From NCBI GenBank assembly GCA_964462595.1, contig CAYWXM010000030.1:1-64000 (forward strand): a DNA stretch of 64,000 nucleotides, in the 5' to 3' direction. Position numbers and translations under genes: made by a program. This stretch comes from SURF-21 sp964462595. Lineage in GTDB: Bacteria; Actinomycetota; Geothermincolia; Geothermincolales; RBG-13-55-18. Below are positions 60,058 to 64,000 of the stretch, piece by piece (the first letter of the stretch is position 1; each line of letters begins with the position of its first letter). A model generated the notes under the pieces. It had not been told where the DNA came from. It was given only the letters and a program-made list of their open reading frames with translations, and did no database searches.

Positions 60058-61329
60058 ATGTACAGGATAACCATAATAGGTGGAGCTGGGGACATGGCAC
60101 AGGTGGCGGCGAAGACCTTCATGTCTCAGATGGGAGATGTCCGCCTGGTGCTGGCGGACTACGACCTCGCCAAGGCCGAGAAGGTGGCGGCGTCGTTCGC
60201 TTCTTCCCGCGTGGAGGCGGCGTTTGCCGATATCTACGATCCGCCTGAGCTGCGCGATGCGATAAGGGGCAGCGACCTGGTGGCCAACTGCACCGGCCCC
60301 TACTACCGCACCGGCCGCCCGGTTGTCGAGGCCTGCATGGACGAAAAGGTGGACTACATCGATCTGGGCGACGACGAGGAGTCCGCCCGGGAGCTGCTCG
60401 ATATGCACGAGAAAGCACGGGAAGCGGGCATCACCGCGCTCATCTGTTGCGGAGTGGCGCCGGGGTTGGTCAACGTAGTCGCACGCGAGTGCGCCCGGCA
60501 ATTGGACGAGATCGAGAATATCGACCTGGCCTGGGTCACCGGCTCTACGCCGCCAAAGCAGGGCAAGGAGAAGAGCGGCGCCGCGGTGATCGAGCACATG
60601 GTCCATGCCTGCATGGGCAATTGCGGCACCATCAGGGAGGAGAAACGAGTGGAGATACCGTCCTTCCGCATCGGGCATGTTCTGGAGTTTCCCGAGCCTC
60701 TGGGCAGATACAAGCTCTTCGAGCTGGGACACGCAGAAGTAGCTACCATGCCCCGCTATTTCCCGGGAGTGAAGACCGTCCGCACCATGGGCGCCCTCTA
60801 TCCCCCTTATCTCAACGGCGTCTTTCGCGGCATAGCGAAAGCCGTGGACAAGGGCGAAGTGGAGATGAAGGACGCGGTGAGCTTCCTCCTCGCCCTGGAC
60901 GCGGGAGGGAACCCTCGCGGTTTCAGGCTGTACCTCAGCGCGCTGGGGGGAGTGGTTTCGCAGGGCTTGCGGGGGGACCTGAAGACCCGCGATTTCTACG
61001 CCTTCCTCAAGGAAGTGGCCGGTAAGCCTTCCGGACATCCCATAGGCGCCGTCATGGTGGCGGTGGAAGGGACAAAGGACGGCAAGAGGCTGCGTATTCA
61101 GGCCGCTCATGCCGGTTACCAGGGAGGTCCGGAGGGCGGCCTGGATATGGACGACTGGACCGGCACCCCCCTGGCAGTCTTCGCCTCCATGCTCCTCGAT
61201 GGCTTGATCGAGGACAAGGGGGTCCTGTCACCCGAAGCCTGCGTGGATCCCGCCGAATTCACAAGGCGCATGGCCGCGGCCATGCCCGGCGCGGAAGAAG
61301 CCATGCAGCTGGAGGTAGCGGAGCTCTGA
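60058..61329 (+). CDS. Saccharopine dehydrogenase-like oxidoreductase (second paralogue)
   Basis: The 423-aa protein is related throughout to the gene at 14019-15239: ITIIGGAGDMAQVAAKTF, DLVANCTGPYYRTGRPVVEA, VDYIDLGDDEESA, CCGVAPGLVNVVARE. It differs in its C-terminal substrate domain, so the two may act on different substrates. ATG 60058 follows GGAGGTG by 4 nt. It is near two SDR genes, in an area dominated by carbonyl or acyl reductases. Confidence 0.85.
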   Translation: MYRITIIGGAGDMAQVAAKTFMSQMGDVRLVLADYDLAKAEKVAASFASSRVEAAFADIYDPPELRDAIRGSDLVANCTGPYYRTGRPVVEACMDEKVDYIDLGDDEESARELLDMHEKAREAGITALICCGVAPGLVNVVARECARQLDEIENIDLAWVTGSTPPKQGKEKSGAAVIEHMVHACMGNCGTIREEKRVEIPSFRIGHVLEFPEPLGRYKLFELGHAEVATMPRYFPGVKTVRTMGALYPPYLNGVFRGIAKAVDKGEVEMKDAVSFLLALDAGGNPRGFRLYLSALGGVVSQGLRGDLKTRDFYAFLKEVAGKPSGHPIGAVMVAVEGTKDGKRLRIQAAHAGYQGGPEGGLDMDDWTGTPLAVFASMLLDGLIEDKGVLSPEACVDPAEFTRRMAAAMPGAEEAMQLEVAEL

Positions 61330-61402
61330 GCCACGGCCAAACATCATGCCGGGGTTGACCCAGCCCCTTACGGGTAAGCGTCGTTGTTGCTAAAATCGTA
61401 CG

Positions 61403-62530
61403 ATGATGAGAAAAAGTGTTACAAAGGTCGCGCCGACAAAGCTGGTCCTTGATCTTCTTCTTGCCGTTGGCCTCTCTCTCGTACTGGTCCTGGCGCCCCT
61501 CGCGGGCATGGAATCAGCGCGTGGCGAGTGGAGCGGCGGGCACGACGTCATGGGTGCGGAAGCTCCCCGCGAGGAATGGTTCTTCGCCGAGGGCTGCTCC
61601 CGCGAGGGCTTCGATACCTGGCTCTGTCTGCAGAACCCCACGGATGAGGCCGCCCGCTGCGACATCAGCTACTACTGCGGCGACGGCACGACCGAGGAGA
61701 GAGTGGGCATCGGCCTGGCACCCAACTCCCGCTCCACCATACCCGTGCACGAAACCGGCCTGGGCCTGGGGCGCGCGACATGCGCACGCGGCGACTTCTC
61801 CATTGCGGTGCGCACCACCAACGGCGTGCCCATCGTCGCCGAGCGCCCCATGTACTTCCGCTACCGCAGCGCGCAGCCGGAGTGGATGTGCGTGGACCGT
61901 GACGAGCTCGTACGTTCGCTGGGAACTGTGGAGATACACAACGGCATTACCTCGCAGAGGCGCGTAGCCCTGACCTTCGATGCCGAGCAGGACCGGGCCG
62001 CCACTACCGCTATCCTCGACGCCCTCAAATCCTGCAACGTCCACTGCACTTTCTTCGTGCTCGGCGGATACGCGGACCAGTACCCGGACCTGGTGAAACG
62101 CATGGCAGACGAGGGACACGAGGTGGCCAGCCATTCCTACAGCCACCCTGATTTCAGCCTTTCTTCCGCAGAGAGGCGCCGGGCCGAGATCCTTTCCGCG
62201 GAGGCTGCGATCTCCCGCATAACCGGGTATTCGCCCCGGCCGTATTTCCGCTTTCCCTACGGGTCCAGGAACGCTGCCGCCCTCGCGCAGCTCAATTCCA
62301 TGGGGTACATCAGTGTATACTGGAACGTCGACCCCACCGATTATTCAGGCATATCCGCAAGCGTACTCCATTCGCGCGTCATGTCCGGGGTAAGGCCGGG
62401 GGCCATCGTGGTCATGCACACCGTATATGCTTCACAGAAGGCTGGCGCGCTGCCCGCTATCATCCGCGACCTGCGCGCCTCCGGCTACGAGCCCGTGACC
62501 GTGACCGAAGTCCTCTTGCAGGATGACTGA
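61403..62530 (+). CDS. Secreted polysaccharide deacetylase with N-terminal beta domain
   Basis: The 375-aa protein has a signal peptide (LVLDLLLAVGLSLVLVLAP), a domain with the repeat EWFFAEGCSREGFDTWLCLQ (residues about 55-150), which I recall from DUF5719-type surface proteins, and a NodB-type deacetylase: VALTFDAEQD, HEVASHSYSHPDF (His-x3-His metal site), RFPYGSRN, WNVDPTDYS and GAIVVMHT. The first motif reads FDAE in place of the usual FDDG, so the second aspartate is lost while the first is kept. It would trim N-acetyl groups from cell-wall or capsule polymers. Confidence 0.85.
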   Translation: MMRKSVTKVAPTKLVLDLLLAVGLSLVLVLAPLAGMESARGEWSGGHDVMGAEAPREEWFFAEGCSREGFDTWLCLQNPTDEAARCDISYYCGDGTTEERVGIGLAPNSRSTIPVHETGLGLGRATCARGDFSIAVRTTNGVPIVAERPMYFRYRSAQPEWMCVDRDELVRSLGTVEIHNGITSQRRVALTFDAEQDRAATTAILDALKSCNVHCTFFVLGGYADQYPDLVKRMADEGHEVASHSYSHPDFSLSSAERRRAEILSAEAAISRITGYSPRPYFRFPYGSRNAAALAQLNSMGYISVYWNVDPTDYSGISASVLHSRVMSGVRPGAIVVMHTVYASQKAGALPAIIRDLRASGYEPVTVTEVLLQDD

Positions 62531-62944
62531 GGGGCATGCCTCACTGTCGTGCTGCCTCCGCAAATACTCCGTGCCAACCCCTCACAGCGCTCCAGTCTCC
62601 CGGGGAGTACTATTTCACGGACGGCCAAGGACGCGATGATCGTCCCCTCCGCGCCCGCCCCGAGCCATATGTATTGTCTATATCATTTACCAATATATGT
62701 AATCATGTTCTTATAGAGTTTGGCCTCGAGCTTATGCGCAGCGGAAAGCGCAGGCGGGAGCCCGGGACACACGCAGGGCGGCCGTATCTGGCTGCGAAGG
62801 GTTAAGCGTGGTTCCAGGCCTGGTTACCGGGCCTTCTTATGAAAAGAAGCCTACCTGTCGATAAAAAATCGAAGGGCGATATTCTGCGGCGACAACCGGC
62901 TGCAAAAACCACGATATGATTACCCTAATACCTGTTGCAGGGTG
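62531..62944. other. Long intergenic region before the histidine kinase
   Basis: No gene is visible. An A+T-rich tract at about 62674-62720 (TTGTCT, then TGTAAT 18 bp on) could contain a promoter. A hairpin with a GGCCTTCTT / AAGAAGCC stem lies near 62830-62851. Confidence 0.35.
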
Positions 62945-63895
62945 ATGAGCGTGAAAGACGAGAAAAGAGCGCTCGGCAAACTCCTTGACGAACTGGAGGA
63001 TCTGCGCCAGCAGGTCCGGCGCTGTGAAGAGCGGGACATGCAATACCCGCGTGTCGAGATAGTGCCCGAAACGCACGCGGACGAGTCGGGAGAGCAGAGA
63101 AAATTCCTGGAAGAACTGGTAGAGGACCGCACGCTGCAGGTCATGATGACCAACGAAAGGCTGCAGAACGAGATAGCAGAGCGAGCGGTGATAGAGGAGC
63201 AACTTCGCGCTCGCAACGACGAACTTGAGGCCTTCGCCCGCACCGTCTCGCACGATCTGCGCAATTCCACGTCCATAATCGAGGGATACGCGAGAGTCGC
63301 CCAGAAGCAGCAGGGAGAGATACTGCGGGAATGCCTGGATAAGATAATCTACCTGACTCAGCGCATGGGGAATTTCATCGAGTCCCTTCTGGCGTACTCC
63401 GAAGCGGGCCGGCCTGAGGGAAGCCCGGTTGCCGTGAACCCGAAAGAACTGCTCGGCGAGATACTGGCGGAGAGGGAAAACGAGATAGCCGCCGGGAATG
63501 TCGAGGTGCTGGTGGAAGAAGACCTCCCGGCCGTGAGGGTCGATCCTCTAAGGCTGCAACAGGTGTATATCAACCTGCTCGATAACGCGCTCAAATACAT
63601 GGGCGATACTCGCAGCCCGAGGGTTGTTTGCGGTGCGGAAGTGGATGAATGCGTGGTGAAATTCCATGTCGCCGATAACGGCATAGGTATCCCCGCGGCG
63701 GACCACGACAAGGTATTCGAGCCTTTTGAGCGCCTGAACAGCGAGGACTATTATGGCCTGGGAATCGGTCTTTCCACTGTGAAGCGCGCGGTGGAAGGCT
63801 GGGGCGGTGAGGTCTGGGTGGAATCGTCCCCCGGCCGCGGAGCGACCTTTTTCTTCACCATCCCTATAGGGAGAGGAAAGGCTGGCCGGTTCTGA
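62945..63895 (+). CDS. Soluble sensor histidine kinase
   Basis: The 316-aa protein has an N-terminal coiled coil (residues about 5-100), a HisKA-type helix with the phosphorylated histidine in SHDLRNSTSIIEGYARV (H103), and an HATPase_c domain: N box QVYINLLDNALKYMG, G1 ADNGIGIPAADHDKVFEPF, G2 GLGIGLSTVKRAVEGWGG. There is no membrane segment and no PAS or GAF domain. No response regulator follows before the window ends. The ATG 62945 has only a partial ribosome binding site; GTG 62951 is an alternative. Confidence 0.85.
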   Translation: MSVKDEKRALGKLLDELEDLRQQVRRCEERDMQYPRVEIVPETHADESGEQRKFLEELVEDRTLQVMMTNERLQNEIAERAVIEEQLRARNDELEAFARTVSHDLRNSTSIIEGYARVAQKQQGEILRECLDKIIYLTQRMGNFIESLLAYSEAGRPEGSPVAVNPKELLGEILAERENEIAAGNVEVLVEEDLPAVRVDPLRLQQVYINLLDNALKYMGDTRSPRVVCGAEVDECVVKFHVADNGIGIPAADHDKVFEPFERLNSEDYYGLGIGLSTVKRAVEGWGGEVWVESSPGRGATFFFTIPIGRGKAGRF

Positions 63896-64000
63896 GAGGT
63901 CTCGCGCAACCGGTTCAGCCCGCGTCCAAACGGCTCCTTAATTCCCATATCATACTCTTCTCATCATCCATGCCAGGACCTCCCCCTGCTTGATCTGCGC

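Noticed and set aside
63950..64000. A minus-strand frame entering from the right edge and ending AWMMRRV, or a start at MDDEKSMIWEL.
   Set aside because: Too short to judge at the window edge; both readings are possible and neither has supporting context.
1..64000. CRISPR arrays, rRNA genes, complete tRNA genes or prophage structural genes.
   Set aside because: I looked for regularly spaced direct repeats, tRNA cloverleaf 5' halves and capsid/tail-type proteins and found none.

Overview
The window is about 64 kb of GC-rich bacterial DNA from an organism that looks like a deep-branching, probably anaerobic member of the Actinomycetota or a similar lineage. I infer this from the gene content: corrinoid methyltransferase components, a superoxide reductase, a B12-binding radical SAM protein, CCG-type iron-sulfur oxidoreductases, type IV pilin-like genes and a polysaccharide deacetylase with a repeat domain of a kind I associate with such lineages. 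No rRNA, complete tRNA or ribosomal protein gene is present, so taxonomy cannot be settled from this window.

Region 1 (1-6842) looks like the end of an integrated island. It holds an IS3-family element whose leader folds over its ribosome binding site, a DUF6880-like gene, a TPR-type protein next to a broken HEAT-repeat gene, a DUF4143 ATPase, and a winged-helix nucleotidyltransferase behind a near-consensus promoter with two CACGTG palindromes. It ends at a 47-nt 3' fragment of a CAT-anticodon tRNA, a typical attachment-site scar. Just beyond lies the ferredoxin-like tail of an aldo/keto reductase.

Region 2 (7253-12578) is a pilin-like operon: three class III prepilin-type proteins, a large TIG-repeat protein apparently joined to one prepilin by a -1 shift at a run of six G, and a PilX-like protein. 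Region 3 (12579-17072) is a graveyard of remnants (IS256, IS1380, an ATPase) around a saccharopine dehydrogenase-like gene and the intact HEAT paralogue.

Region 4 (17087-21673) is a corrinoid methyl-transfer locus. Two B12-binding proteins, a UroD-fold methyltransferase and a GntR/UTRA regulator run leftward from a promoter whose -10 overlaps a GTATATAC operator. A CobW-like GTPase and a coupled small protein run the other way.

Region 5 (21674-36819) carries mixed metabolic and housekeeping genes: superoxide reductase, TrmO-like protein, cysteine hydrolase, geranylgeranyl reductase-type flavoprotein, M28 peptidase, YihY/BrkB membrane protein, radical SAM, MBL hydrolase, TauE exporter, ThDP enzyme, M24-like protein and an SCP2 protein. 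Region 6 (36820-48681) holds a three-gene redox operon (flavoprotein, CCG iron-sulfur protein, GlcD-like flavoprotein), a TetR regulator, DUF2284, IlvD, and two phytoene desaturase-type flavoproteins. Two REPIN-like inverted-repeat elements with identical 25-bp cores sit here, each at the 3' end of a flavoprotein gene.

Region 7 (48682-64000) has a sirtuin, an MBL protein, a beta-oxidation-like set (acyl-CoA dehydrogenase, MenB-like hydratase, 3-hydroxyacyl-CoA dehydrogenase, thioesterase), a heme membrane protein with a cytochrome b5-like lipoprotein, a nitronate monooxygenase-type enzyme, two tandem SDRs, a second saccharopine dehydrogenase-like paralogue, a polysaccharide deacetylase and a soluble histidine kinase. 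The many acyl-CoA, SDR and flavoprotein genes suggest catabolism of fatty or aromatic acids coupled to iron-sulfur flavoprotein electron transfer.
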